From positions 16,756,098 through 16,820,097 of the forward strand of contig OX359266.1 of NCBI GenBank assembly GCA_947179155.2: DNA of 64,000 bases, given 5' to 3'. Each line of letters opens with the position of its first letter. The stretch's first letter is position 1. The notes below the pieces were generated by a model. That model was given only the letters and a program-made list of their open reading frames with translations, searched no databases and had not been told where the DNA came from. The translations under genes and the position numbers were made by a program. Shown piece by piece: positions 22,183-34,026 of the stretch. The DNA is from Hedera helix. Taxonomy: Eukaryota > Streptophyta > Magnoliopsida > Apiales > Araliaceae.

Positions 22183-24430
22183 TGTAGACACCCAAAATTT
22201 GCACCTGTGTGCTAACCCTGACAGGAGGGCAAAATCGTCATTTGACCTGACATGCCAAAAGGAAGGTGGACCCCAACACGAAGCCACCCCAACGATTTAC
22301 GGTCAAAGCCGCCACAACGAACGACGAGCATCAGGTCACTTGAGGCAAGGCAAACTGTTGATCCAGAAGAACCTGACCTGATCACGATGGACGACTAATG
22401 CCCACTACGCTTATGATGTTCGGGGGTCTCGCTCCCCGGTGGGCGAACGGCTGCCCAGCTTGCCGGTGAGCTGGCGGGGGTGGAAGGGGGCAGCGCCCCC
22501 TGTAAGCCAAGCACAAAGAACCATTTATACATCAGGTAACAACCTTCTAAAATAATATCGCAGAAATTGGCGAATTAAGACCGCGTGGCACGAAAATTGA
22601 GAAAAACGAGCCGGACAGCCGCGGATGCACCTGCAGCCACCGACAAACAGGACTGTGCGCGGCTCGAGGGCGGCACAAGGCAGCCGAGGATTCGGCGCGG
22701 ACGGCTAGCGAGCCCAGCCGCAGATGCACCTGCGGCCAGCCGCAGTTGCACCTGCGACTGCCTGCGGAAGGCTATACATTGCCATTTTCACCCAAGAGTT
22801 CAAAGAAAAAAGAAGAGAAAAAAGGAAGAAAGAAATAGATTTTAGAGAGAGAAAGAGCGCGAGAGGAGAGAGAAAAGGTCGGTTCTTGGTGAGATTTGAG
22901 TGAAAAATTCATCTCCTCTTGCTGGTTAGTTGATTGTTCTTGTAGTGTTGTCTGATTCGTGAAGTAAGAGGCTTTAATCGGCATTTTGCAAGGTGAAAAG
23001 GGTGTGTTCTTGGGCTTTCCTTTTATTGTTTGTATTGTTAGCATAATGTTGTGATTGGGTTATTTGATGTAGTTGTTGTTATGATGATGATGATGATCCA
23101 TGGATTAGGTGTTGTTAGCGAGGGTTCCATCGGAACGTAACTCCTCCTAACGCCCCGGCGATATCCGTACGGTGATATATCGTTCGTTATGGTAATGAGT
23201 AGTTCGTAGTGTTAAGTTTGTGATATTTGAGTTATGTAATGTGATAGCAATGTTTAATCTTGTTAGATTTTGTTTAGTATTGGTTGTGCAGTGATTTGGG
23301 TGACTGTGAGCCTAGGGAGGAGATCCTCGTGATCGAATCCCGATGATGGATGTTTTGGTATATGTAATCCTGGTATAGGGTCCCTTGCTGTGTATTTGTA
23401 ATATCGGGCCTTAAAGCGATACCAAATCGTGATCGGGTTAAGGCCCCGTAATAATAATAAAGTATGTGATTGTGGGTGTTTGGGGTTATTTAGATGGCTC
23501 ACATGCCCATGGATAGCCCCGACACATTTTGAGTGCTTGTTGTGATTTACGACACAAAAATGGTTTTCCAAAATAAGGCAAATAATGAAGATTTTATAAA
23601 AAGGATCAAATTAGGATATTAGATTCACGAGATTTAAAGTTAAGAGTTTTGGCGAACTTTGATTTCGGTTTGATGAAAAGGCTCCAATGGATTTTGAAAA
23701 GTTCAAAAAATGATTTCGTAAATATAAATGAACGTTTTCGTTGAACTTTGTGCATAGGGTGAAAGAGTTCTAGAAGTTGCCTTCATTTTATTAAATTTGT
23801 CATTAGAGGGCAATGTATAGTCTCGATACCTATTTGACAAAAGTTAATAAACTATTTTCTGAAAACGACACCTAATAAAAACCCCCATCGCTTTCGAAAT
23901 TAAAATCAATCTTTATTATAAAAAACGAAGCCTTATCAATCGGGTCGAAGGACGTCTAAAAACGCTTTCCCGATAAACACATTTGCCATATAAGAAATCC
24001 AAGCAAAATTCACCACAAACATTCACCTAGACACGCACGCACACACACGCAATTCACACGTTTTAGGATTTAAAAGGATAGGAAAACATCAAGATTGCGG
24101 TAACCGTGTTTCACGGAAGTCGAGGGGTGCCTAACACCTTCCCCTCGCTTAAGCAAGCCCCCGAACTCTATGAATCTCGGTTTGCGGACCAATTAACTCG
24201 GAGTCACATATGAGCCAGCGATTATGAAAACTAAATTCGGATGAGTTGGTACATCCATTTCACATATACCAACTGGCGACTCTGGTCAATTGGCTCATAA
24301 AGAAATCGATCTTTCAAAACCCGTCGACATTAAGCCGACCCTTTTCAAAATCACATTTAATTCAAAAGGCTAAAATTGGAAAGGGCTTTTAATAATAAAA
24401 AGCGAAGCGACGAAAATCCCAGCGTCGACA
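22183..24430 (+). repeat. 3' LTR of the Tat element
   Basis: Same length as the 5' LTR (2248 bases) and collinear with it along its whole length. Ends GTCGACA followed by the right TACAT. GC-rich near-palindromes are at 22617-22771. Confidence 0.95.
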
Positions 24431-26765
24431 TACATAAAACTAGGTCATTTGACTTCATTTCACCTTTAGTCCTTCAAAATTGCCAAAAATTGCCCTTTGG
24501 TGTCATTTTCAATAACTTTGTAAACTTTTCAAATTTCAAAACTATACTTAACTAGCTATCTAAAACTCAACACACCACACACATACACATTTAACCACTT
24601 TGTGTAATCACATAACTTCGACATGCACCTTCTAATACACTTTACAGATTATAATTCGGTTTAATTATAAATTATAGCCTAATATTGAACTTTACTTTCA
24701 CATATCATGCTTCTCAATCATTTGTGATTCTTTGAAGCTATTTAGTATAAAATTCCTCATGCTTCAAACATGTTCAACCTTCCTAGCTAGGTTTTCAGCA
24801 AAATTTCTAACATATTACATATGATCAACCAACAAATTATGTTTTTAGCTTGAATAAACACATGATTCTCCATAAATCATGATTCCTATACTTTTAAACA
24901 TTATCATGCTTTCTTTTCCACATATAAACCTCATATACATATGTTCAACCTTATATATTAAGGTTTAACCATAAACTTTCAATTCTAGCCACATTTTCTT
25001 ATATAAATCATATATTTAACCACAAATACATACCTTGACATACATAACTTAAAGTTTTAAGCTTAGAAAACTTTTATACCTTCTTGTATGCCCAACTTCT
25101 TTGCATCGAAAGCTTCCTCATGAAGAGAGCTTCATCTTTTTTTTTTTGCTCCATAACCATTCAAGTATATTAGCTTCACACATCAAGCTTTCTCTCTCTA
25201 TATCCATGGCTTCTCTCTCTCTCTCTCTCTCTCCCTCTCCTAGAGCTCTAATTTTAGCAAACAAGAATGAGGAAGAAAAGCTCACTTGCTTGGTTTTATG
25301 AGATTAAACTCATATGTGGTTAATTGCATATAACCATAGTTAAACCAACTGTAACAACCCCGAAATTCGACCCACCTTATTATCTTAATATCATATGTAT
25401 TAAACATTATTTTCTTAACGTTCGAATTTCGGTTCGTTAAAAATCTTTAATTACCTTATTTTAAACCCTTAATTGATCCATTAACTGATTTTAAAACCAT
25501 CAATTACCAATTTTTCGGTATAAATTTTTCTTTTTCTCAATCATTATATTAAAATATTTGGATATTTAAAAATTCTTATATTTTGATCATAGTCCCTGGA
25601 TCGCAACCTTTACTTTTTCTTTCCTTCATGTTACCAATATCTTAAATCTCATCATTCAAAATTTAATATCCTTTCATATCCGTATAACTATTCATTGATT
25701 TAAATTTTACAGTTATTTATTTTCATACAAATATTTCTTGTTGCATCGCTCATAATCAAACGTATAATAATTTCTAACGTAACAATTAATTTAAACATTC
25801 ACGGTTCACAATTTAACACTACTCGTCCTATTCGGATCCAACATATACGTACATGCAAACTATTCATGTAACCTTGACAAATTATCCACACTGAATGAAA
25901 AATATAACAATAACGTTTCCAACCTTCTAGCCAACTCATCTCTAATTTAATCTGATATTCTTGAAATTTATTTCTTTCCTGCAAAAATGTATATTAAGCA
26001 AGTAATGAGCACAACGGCTCAGCAAGTTCAACAGTTTATGCTTCACATAGCACATACCTTAACATGCTCAGTGTGTGTCATACATCATGTGCTTGTGCTT
26101 CTACCATAACAATATATCTCATATATATTCATATCGTTGCACAAAGTACACATTGAGGTCATATTAATCACGTATCACATAGCACATAATTTTTATGCAT
26201 TTAAAACAAGAATTATATATCATAACAATCCAACATTTAACAAAAAAGGGACTGAAGAACTTGCCTGAAGTCCAATTAATTAATTTGATAGCTCAAAACC
26301 CCTTTTTCGATCAACATATGATCATAAAATAATCAAATAATAATTATTTATCCACTCGTGATATTAATTTAATTAATTAATATCATTTATAATGTAATTA
26401 ACTCTACCCGACCCTTTAATTTTAGGGTATTGGGTTAATTATTAATTAATATGGTTAATTATATTGATCTCGTTCTTCAATATATTAATTTAACTTAATA
26501 TCAAATACCTTCAGTACGGACAATCCGGCTTATCAGATAAATTTTAGCCTAACTGGTTGTCCAAAAAATTTATTTAATCATTTTCTAACCTTTAAACTCA
26601 TTAGATTAATATTTAAAATATTTAAATATTAATCCCCAATATTTAATATTTTTACAAAAATATTAAATTTAATGCTCAAACATCATTTCTATATTTTTAG
26701 TATTTTTCTATAATTTTGTATGATTTTTCATTAATTTTTTCAACATTTATTTAATTAAAAACAAG

Positions 26766-26975
26766 TCCTGGGGGCATTTTGGTAATTTTTGCGCCCTTAG
26801 GGACATAACCGGTATTTCTCGAAAAGTCCAAGGACATTTTCGTAATTATTGCGCTTCTAGGGACAAAACTGGAATTCTCCGGAAAGTGCAGGGGCATTAC
26901 CGTAATTTCAAAGGCCAAAGGACACGACGGGTATTATCGCAAAAGACCAGGGGCACGCTGGTAATTTTCAGCCGT
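26766..26975. repeat. Imperfect 60-bp tandem repeat in solo LTR C
   Basis: Four diverged units of the form GGGGCATTTTGGTAATTTTTGCGC...GGGACA...GGTATT...AAAG. Related phrases occur in the element A LTR and in LTR B. Confidence 0.7.
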
Positions 26976-27150
26976 GCCGGTCGTCCGCGCAATGCGCGGC
27001 GACTGATTCTGCCAACGTTCAACGACGTCGTTTTGGTCTGTAGGTTTTGGTCGCCGCGCCATGCGCGGCTCCCCCCCAGTCACGCGTCTAAACGACGCCG
27101 TTTCATCTGAGGCGGGGAAAAAATTGGCCGCGCCATGCGCGACCGACCCT
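26975..27150. repeat. GC-rich hairpin island in solo LTR C
   Basis: Perfect short inverted repeats: CCGCGC/AAT/GCGCGG at 26985-26999, GCCGCGC/CAT/GCGCGGC at 27053-27069, and a third related copy at about 27127-27143. Between them is the palindromic AACGACGTCGTT at about 27020-27032. The surrounding LTR is very AT-rich. Confidence 0.8.
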
Positions 27151-27539
27151 GCACAATTTCTTCTTCTTCCTGCCGACTACAGTGCACCAACTTTTCAACT
27201 TTTTTCCATTTTTATACCAAAATTTCACAATATACATACACCAAAAATCATAAAACTCATGCATACACCTCCATAAATTATTTAGAATAATTATTCTAAT
27301 TACTTTCTAATTTTTCACAAAATTAATTTATAATAAATAAATCAAATAAATAATTTCTTGTACCTTCCTCAAGCCAAAGAAAGCTTCCATGATGCTTGTT
27401 CCTCATCTCTAGTGGTGGCTATGGAGGTCACGGTGGTCATGAGTGGTGGCGGTGGTGGCTCTCGGTGAACAAAGAAAGAAATAGAGTGGGTTGTGTTTTA
27501 TTTGTTTTTCTTTTTCTTTCTCTTTTACTTACTTTCCTT

Positions 27540-27542
<3 letters not shown>

Positions 27543-27605
<63 letters not shown>
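27543..27605. repeat. (TA)n microsatellite in solo LTR C
   Basis: About 31 TA units. Confidence 0.95.
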
Positions 27606-27608
<3 letters not shown>

Positions 27609-28588
27609 AAGCTTGTTAGCCCACTTGGATCAACAAAATTTACTCACCGACTTAGCATGAAAGTTCCGGATTTTTCAAGAAATAGCGTGCAAATTTTTTA
27701 ATTTAAATACATTACGTAATTATTTTGTGTAATAAATATTTTATGTAATATACATAAAATATTTATTTTAGTTCACTAAAAATCATAACATGATTTATGA
27801 GTAATATTAATACCTTTTTCGGTATTTTAATTGACAAATTTTGTACACGCATAATGACATGCATGTACTTATCTGAGGTAATTTATACCTCCAAAAATCA
27901 TAAAATAAATAATCTAACATATAAAAATTATTTATCGTAATTTTTCACTTCGTTACTTGGACATCATATTCCATTAACATGTTCACGTTTTTAAAATATT
28001 ATCCTTCATAAAAGTCATAATAATTCCATTATACATAAATATAATTTTTAATGAATTAAAATATTATTTTTTTTCCTCATTTAATTTCATTTCTTTACAT
28101 TTCACATTAATTTCTTTATATATAAATTATATAATTTAATATTATATAATTTATATAATTACATTCTCCTTTTAAATAATTTCTTAAATTCCTCCATAAT
28201 TATCAATTAATCAATAATTTCACATTTATTAACTCTCTCATTATTTTAATTTTCTTATATAAATTATATAATTATCCTTATATAATTTATATAATTATCC
28301 TTATATAATTTATATAATTATAATTTCCTTTATACATCACTTTAATTTTCTTATATAAATTATATAATTTATTATTATATAATTTATATAATTACATTTC
28401 TTCTCAATCAATTTCTAAATTTCCACCATAATTCGTAATTAAATCAAAAATCAATAATTACAATTTTATTAACTTCCTCATTCGCTTTTCATTAAAATTT
28501 GGATTAATTTAATTATTAATCCCTTAATTTACGTAATTAATAACATTTATAATTATCACTTAAACATATACATTTATATATATATAAA

Positions 28589-28623
<35 letters not shown>

Positions 28624-29658
28624 CTAATTTCATATATTTCACATTACCACATAACCTCCATTAAATCATAATTTCTGCATTTTCATAACAATTTAATTGT
28701 ATAATTTATTGTACATTTACCTGAAATTTCTCTTATTCTTAATAAATTGTCTTTAAGCAATTTATTTACTTTTCAATTACTTAAATTCAATATCATTTAT
28801 CATAATCTCTGCAAAGATTTAATTTACTAATTAAATCTCATCACATACCTTAAATCACATAAAATAATGATTAATTTAAACAACCTTGATAATTTTATCA
28901 ATTAAATTCTCATTTAATATTATTAAAGAAATTCTGAAAACTCGGATCCTCACACTAACGAAGGGCATTTTGGTCATTTCACATAATTAGTCAAGGACAT
29001 TTTTGTCATTTCAACTCTTGGGACACAACGGTCATTACTTAATTTATCAAGGGTAATTTTGCCATTTTACCCTTTAGGACACAATGGTCATTATCTAGAT
29101 TGTTGAGGTCATTTTGGTAAAAATCCAAAATTTGCTAGATTCTGATTTTCATGCCAATTTTCCATTTCCAAACCAACTTCGCAATTTCCTTTTGTTAATC
29201 CATTTCATGCTCGTTTAAATCGATTCTTCTTTCGATCGACTGATAAGGTCACTCGCTTTCTGTCGTACTACGTTCACATAAACTCATTTTATGACTTAAA
29301 TAGCCATTTAATTGCCAATCAATTACATAACTTTCTTTTAACCATAAAATACATATCTCGCTCCTTACACACTTTCTTAGTTCCACATTTCATATATTCC
29401 AAATATCGACATCTGCAATAATCAAAACGCTCACTTTGTCGATAAATCACTTCCTCAAAAAGTGAACGGCGCTCGGATTATCAAAATCCATTATCTTTTT
29501 ATCCTTTTATGCTCATATAGCCTTTTTACGACTTTTACTTCTTTGGTAACTTAGCGCACATACGCCAATTCAAATTAGACTTGCACACTAACTTCCTCCT
29601 ACTCACTGCAGGAGTATTACCTTGCATACATACACATCGTATAGATATTTACCTCATT

Positions 29659-30656
29659 CTAATCAATTAAGATTAATTTCTTGGCAATTTCATATATTCA
29701 CATATCGAACTTTTAATATTCCGTTAATCCTTAATACACCGATTAAGTCAAACTGCTACTCATTTGCTACACATACAAACTTACCTTGCCAGTCTCATAC
29801 TTTTGCCTTTTCAGGCCTATTCATTAAGCTAGTTATTAATATATATAACTAAAGCATCAATTCACATATGCTTTCTTCATTTTCATAATTCTCTAACTTA
29901 ACTCTTCTTTCTATATTCGATCACATATACATATACACATATTCAATCTATTACCTACTGACACATAACATCGTGTCTTATAATAATTATATTCAAAGTA
30001 CCATATTATGGGCATTACAATTTATCTTTCTCTTTAATCCATCACATTACTATTCAACCATCAGAATTTTATATTCATAATAATTTCATGATCTGTTACA
30101 TTACTAATACACTTTAATAAATAACTGATCCTCGTACATTCTATAGACTCTTATTTACTAATCAATTAAGATTAATTTCTTGGCAATTTCATATATTCAC
30201 ATATCGAACTTTTAATATTCCGTTAATCCTTAATACACCGATTAAGTCAAACTGCTACTCATTTGCTACACATACAAACTTACCTTGCCAGTCTCATACT
30301 TTTGCCTTTTCAGGCCTATTCATTAAGCTAGTTATTAATATATATAACTAAAGCATCAATTCACATATGCTTTCTTCATTTTCATAATTCTCTAACTTAA
30401 CTCTTCTTTCTATATTCGATCACATATACATATACACATATTCAATCTATTACCTACTGACACATAACATCGTGTCTTATAATAATTATATTCAAAGTAC
30501 CATATTATGGGCATTACAATTTATCTTTCTCTTTAATCCATCACATTACTATTCAACCATCAGAATTTTATATTCATAATAATTTCATGATCTGTTACAT
30601 TACTAATACACTTTAATAAATAACTGATCCTCGTACATTCTATAGACTCTTATTTA
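29659..30656. repeat. 499-bp tandem duplication in the element A LTR
   Basis: Bases 29659-30157 recur at 30158-30656, with no difference noticed by eye. The partner LTR has this segment once (about 2230-2715), so the duplication arose after insertion, or is an assembly artefact. Confidence 0.9.
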
Positions 30657-30840
30657 CATCAAGTGTCCTTCTATATCATTTCAACCACACAGTCACTAGT
30701 ATCACATTGATCACTTAATAATTCATATTTAATCACTCTGACAACTTTCTGCCATTCAACACTAGGTTTTTAACCACTAACCTTCACTAAATTAGCCATA
30801 ATCCTCATTTAGAAATCCTGTAAAAATCTGGGATGTCACA

Positions 30841-31172
30841 AGCCTTACCTCCAGAACTGGAGCACATTCATAACGTATTTCATGCGTCAGTTTTGTGACC
30901 CTATAAATAGGATTTCAAAAATGTAATAAAATATGAATCTATTCAGATTGATAAAGATCAATGTATGAGGAAATCTCTGTCCAAATAATTGATAGGAAAG
31001 AACAAGTTTTGAGAAAGAAAGTAATATCTCCTATGAAGGTAATATGGAGGAACTACAATGTAGAAGAAGCAATGTGGGAACTCAAAAAAAGATGAAGAAA
31101 AATTATCCTAATTTGTTTAACTAACCTTGTAGTAATGATTTCAGGGACGCAGTCCTTAGAAGTGGTGAAGAA
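30841..31172 (+). pseudogene. Chromovirus (Tekay/Del-like) integrase C-terminus with chromodomain
   Basis: The first frame (from 30841) reads ALPPELEHIHNVFHASVL and then stops; this is the conserved segment after the GPY/F module of Tekay integrases. In another frame, 30979-31092 gives VQIIDRKEQVLRKK, VIWRNYNVEEAMWEL and further residues, matching the Tekay-type chromodomain (the histone-binding targeting module); it ends at TGA 31093. A frameshift between the two parts and nonsense codons make it a relic. The purine-rich AGAAGTGGTGAAGAA at 31158-31172 is an eroded polypurine tract before the LTR. The rest of this element must lie to the left of the window, because element A interrupts it at 30840/30841. 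Confidence 0.85.
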
Positions 31173-32035
31173 TATAATGATCTGAAATTCTATAGCACTT
31201 ATAATATGATTGTTAATGATAAATGAAAAAGGATTTATGTGATCTAATTGATATGTTATGTGATGCATTATATGTGTTAATGATTTGTGAAAGAAAAATA
31301 TTTTTTCGAAAAAATAATGCGAAAAATACTATTCACACATAAAACATTTTTTGTTTTTTGAAAATGTTACATTCACGAATAGCGTTTATATGGGGTACAA
31401 AAGTGTATTTAGTATTCCAAAATACGATAATCAAACACTGATTAAATACCTAACTAAGTCAGTTGGTATGCAACTAGGAAAGAAAATCATAGTTATAACC
31501 GGTTCGGTTAGGGAACTAGTTATGTTAACCTAACTTAGTTAGAAACCTTAATCAAAGAACCAAAACACTATCTAAATGATTAAATCCTAACTGGGTTGGT
31601 GAGTTGGGTTGTAGAGAATTAAATGGCCCAATCAAATGTATCATTATTCCTTAAGGCCAAATTGGTGGGATTTAAGTAGCAAGCCCAACCTAATTAATGT
31701 TTGTAGAGAATTAATGGCCTAAGTAATTAATGAAAAGAGGCTCAAAGGGGAAGGTAGAGAAGTCCAATAATTTAATATAATTTAAGCCCAATAATTTAAT
31801 TTAATTGAAGTTCAAACCCTAGCCCAATAATAGATATATACACATTTAAGGAATAAAAAGAAAAAGGAAAAAAGAGGAAATATGGGGCTTGTAGGGCCAC
31901 AAATTTGGCAGCTCCTAAGGACTTTTGGGGAGCTTTGTAGCTTCCCTTGGAAGCTTGGTTACATGTGTAAAAGCAAGGAAAAAGAGGGCTTTGGGTAAAT
32001 AATTTGTAAGAAAGCTAGGATGGGCTGGGATGTGG
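31173..32035 (+). repeat. Chromovirus 3' LTR, segment 1
   Basis: Starts TATAATGATCTGAAATTC right after the eroded PPT (TG probably mutated to TA). It is AT-rich and non-coding. The LTR resumes at 41619 after the copia insertion. Total LTR without insertions is about 3.4 kb, ending at 49545. Confidence 0.6.
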
Positions 32036-34012
32036 TGAAAGTAATATGCCCTCAAGCCAATCACATTTGATGTGATAAGCATATACTTTGTAATCTTGTT
32101 CATTTATTAATAAAAGTATCAATGCATTTCTTTATTCATGATTAATTACTTGAATTAATCAAATGGATAAACCCATAGTTTTCGAGCAATGCTTTTAGAA
32201 TCATGATGAGGATCATGCTAATGAGATCTAAATTCAAGATAGCTCAAAACTAAAATTGTTCCTAATCGTTGGATCACTAAAAAGGGGATTAGTAGATACG
32301 GATAGATTGGTACATACTATGCTTGCTCTTATGAAGAGGATGATTGATCTCATAATCATTTGTGTAGAGACACTAAAGCAAGTATGTAGGTGCTTATTAG
32401 AGAATAAGTTCACTGAACGTGACTCGCTCAAGGAACACCTAATGGAGTTTTACTCGTCTGTCAATAGGAGTTCCTTATGTGATAGTCGTACAAGTGATCC
32501 TTAGACTTGAGATCATCTTAGTATCTTGTGTGTACTAAGTTATACTTTGACATATTCCTTAAGACCTATTGGTATATCAAAAGATGTGCTTGGGTATAAT
32601 AAGGTACACATGGAGATAGATGAATGGTCAACAAAGGATCTACCACTTCCAGTAAAGGGAGAGAATGTCCTATGCGATTCAATAAGTGACAACTCAGAAA
32701 TCCCTGGCCAGGGTTGAATGGAATTAGAAAGGAGTTTCTAATTTACATTAACTAGAGTTGTGTATTTGTGAATTGAAATGCATATAATCAAATAAATAAG
32801 ACTTGACAAAAATTCCGTGTCTTATATTTGATTGGGACATTGTGTGGTAGAAGGATTGAATTGTACGGTAACTATTTGCTGAAAGGTTCTTTTACGATTA
32901 AATGTTGAAATCTTTATTATCTGGAAAGTCGACTAATCGCTAAGGGGGCTTACCCTTATTGTGGAATAATTATTTATTCTGAATTAAAGAGTTAATTCGT
33001 AATAAATAAATTAGAATTGTTATAATTTATTTATTATACAACCGGTTTAATATGGAGAACCTAAAGGGTCACACCGCAAAAGAGTAATATTTATTTTAGA
33101 AGTGGATGGCATAATCGTAATAATAAATTAAGTATATTTAATTTATACTATGGTGATAGAATAAATTAAATAGCTTAATATTTATAATTTAGTATTTTAG
33201 AAATACTAATTATAAATTAATAAGAGGAGTCTTATTATTATTATTATTATTACTATTATTATTATTACTACTAGTATTATTATTTAGTTCCTAAATGGTT
33301 TAAGAATTAATTAATAAGTAGTAATATTATTATTAAATAATTAAGTTCCTAAATAGTTTTGGAATTATAATTATAATAATAATTAATTAAGTTACTAAAT
33401 GGTTTAGTAATTAATTAATAAGAAGTACTCTCATTATTAAATAATTAAGTTCCTAAATGGTTTAGGAATTGTAATTAATTAATTTAGTTCCTAATTAAAT
33501 TGGGAATTAAATTAAAACTCTAATCCTAAATAGTTTAGGAGGGTTGACTAGATCTATAAATAAGAGGAGTCTTATCATAGGTCAATGTTACACACTCTTT
33601 CATTAGGAGAGAGAGAGAGTGCTCCATAATTCTCTAGATCTAAGAGTTAGAGAGAGAGAATTAGGGCTAGCCACCCATGGTTTAGAGAAACCAAGATCCA
33701 CTCCTTTAATTCATAGATCTCTTGGTGGATCACCTCTAGAGGCTCAACACTTGGGGAGCTAACATTGATCCGTTGAATCTAATCGGTGAATTTGAAGAAG
33801 AACGTGATGGATCAAAGGGAGATGAACTTGTACCCGTGGAAGCTTGGTTCTACAAAGGTATAAATTCATTTATCGTTATTCAATTAATAATAGTCGCATA
33901 AGAAAGATCCGGGTTATTGGTTTGTACAAAAAATTTTAAAATCTGATTTTTATTGCTTCCGTTGCGCTTATATAATTTGATTATATGTATGTCATATTTT
34001 TGCAAACCAACA
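32036..34012 (+). repeat. 5' LTR of copia copy 1
   Basis: Begins TGAAAGTAATATGCC, ends GCAAACCAACA. A TATA box (TATAAATA, 33555-33562) sits about 450 bases from the LTR end and would start transcripts near 33590. A (TTA)n-rich tract lies at about 33230-33285. Small frames here are repeated in the 3' LTR because it is a copy. Confidence 0.95.
33555..33562 (+). promoter_or_regulatory. TATA box of the copia LTR
   Basis: GATC TATAAATA AGAGGAG. Conserved in the other LTRs of this family at 41155-41162 and 57644-57651. Confidence 0.7.
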
Positions 34013-34013
34013 G

Positions 34014-34026
34014 TGGCATCAGAGCC
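34014..34026 (+). promoter_or_regulatory. Primer-binding site of copia copy 1 (tRNA-Met)
   Basis: TGGCATCAGAGCC, one base different from the canonical TGGTATCAGAGCC, placed one base after the LTR. Confidence 0.85.

Larger units (their letters stand above)
6768..24430 (+). mobile_element. Complete Tat-lineage Ty3/gypsy retrotransposon (17,663 bp)
   Basis: Two 2248-bp LTRs (6768-9015, 22183-24430) flanked by TACAT, a tRNA-Arg type PBS, a polypurine tract, and on the sense strand gag, protease-G-patch, and RT-RNase H-archaeal RNase H-integrase. The archaeal-type second RNase H and the DGG protease place it in the Tat group of non-chromodomain Ty3/gypsy elements (family knowledge). Extra sequence between integrase and the 3' LTR carries two antisense genes and a 36-bp tandem array. 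The leader between PBS and gag is only 0.76 kb with no large ORF1, so it resembles Retand/Tat more than classical Ogre. The LTRs differ at several percent of sites in the first 300 bases read by eye, many at C/T positions. Gag, integrase and antisense genes are damaged, so it is not autonomous now. Confidence 0.95.
25350..28954 (-). mobile_element. Solo LTR C, Tekay-like (3605 bp)
   Basis: Minus strand begins TGTGAGGATCCGAG and ends GGGGTTGTTACA; plus-strand boundaries are TGTAACAACCCC (25350) and ATCCTCACA (28954). Flanks CCAAC (25345-25349) and CTAAC (28955-28959) are a 5-bp target duplication with one change; the uninterrupted partner LTR reads ACTAACTAAGGG at about 1522. No PBS, PPT or coding sequence is inside. 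The minus-strand block CTTGCTGAGCCGTTGTGCTCATTAC followed by TTTTGCAG (26028-25977) is the Tekay R-U5 type. Probably left by recombination between two LTRs. Confidence 0.85.
1..30840 (-). mobile_element. Element A: non-autonomous Tekay-like LTR retrotransposon with two nested insertions
   Basis: On the minus strand the order is 5' LTR (30840 down to 4755), tRNA-Met primer site (4752-4737), 1.87-kb internal region, purine tract (2901-2888), 3' LTR (2887 down to beyond base 1). Bases 1-600 match 6175-6767 and bases 600-2887 match 24431-30840, which defines the LTR pair. The 5' LTR is opened by the Tat element (6768-24430) and solo LTR (25350-28954); without them and one 499-bp duplication the LTR is about 4.3 kb. 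LTR ends on the minus strand are TGTGA...GTTACA. No gag or pol homology is visible inside, so it must have moved using another element's proteins (inference). It interrupts the integrase of a chromovirus at 30841. The left target duplication lies outside the window. Confidence 0.85.
4755..30840 (-). repeat. 5' LTR of element A, split by two insertions
   Basis: LTR sequence occupies 4755-6767, 24431-25349 and 28955-30840. The part 4755-6175 is the R-U5 end that the truncated partner LTR lacks. It includes, on the minus strand at about 5585-5555, CTTACTGAGCC followed by GTGCTCGC and a TTTCAG, the block usual near the 3' end of Tekay-type LTRs. The start TGTGACATCCC is at 30840. The host chromovirus reading frame resumes at 30841. 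Confidence 0.8.

Noticed and set aside
24268..24286. Second PBS-like TGGCGACTC within the Tat 3' LTR
   Set aside because: It lies inside the LTR, matches only nine bases of the primer site, and the 5' LTR counterpart (about 8866) has TGACGACTC.
27396..27701. 101-codon frame with a long Ile-Tyr repeat
   Set aside because: Mostly a translation of the (TA)n microsatellite in a solo LTR. Similar artefacts occur at 50131-50589 and 62880-63083.
32256..32717. 82- and 63-codon frames repeated at 39856-40317
   Set aside because: Again LTR copies of the copia element. No known protein features and the third LTR (53500-53950) breaks both frames.
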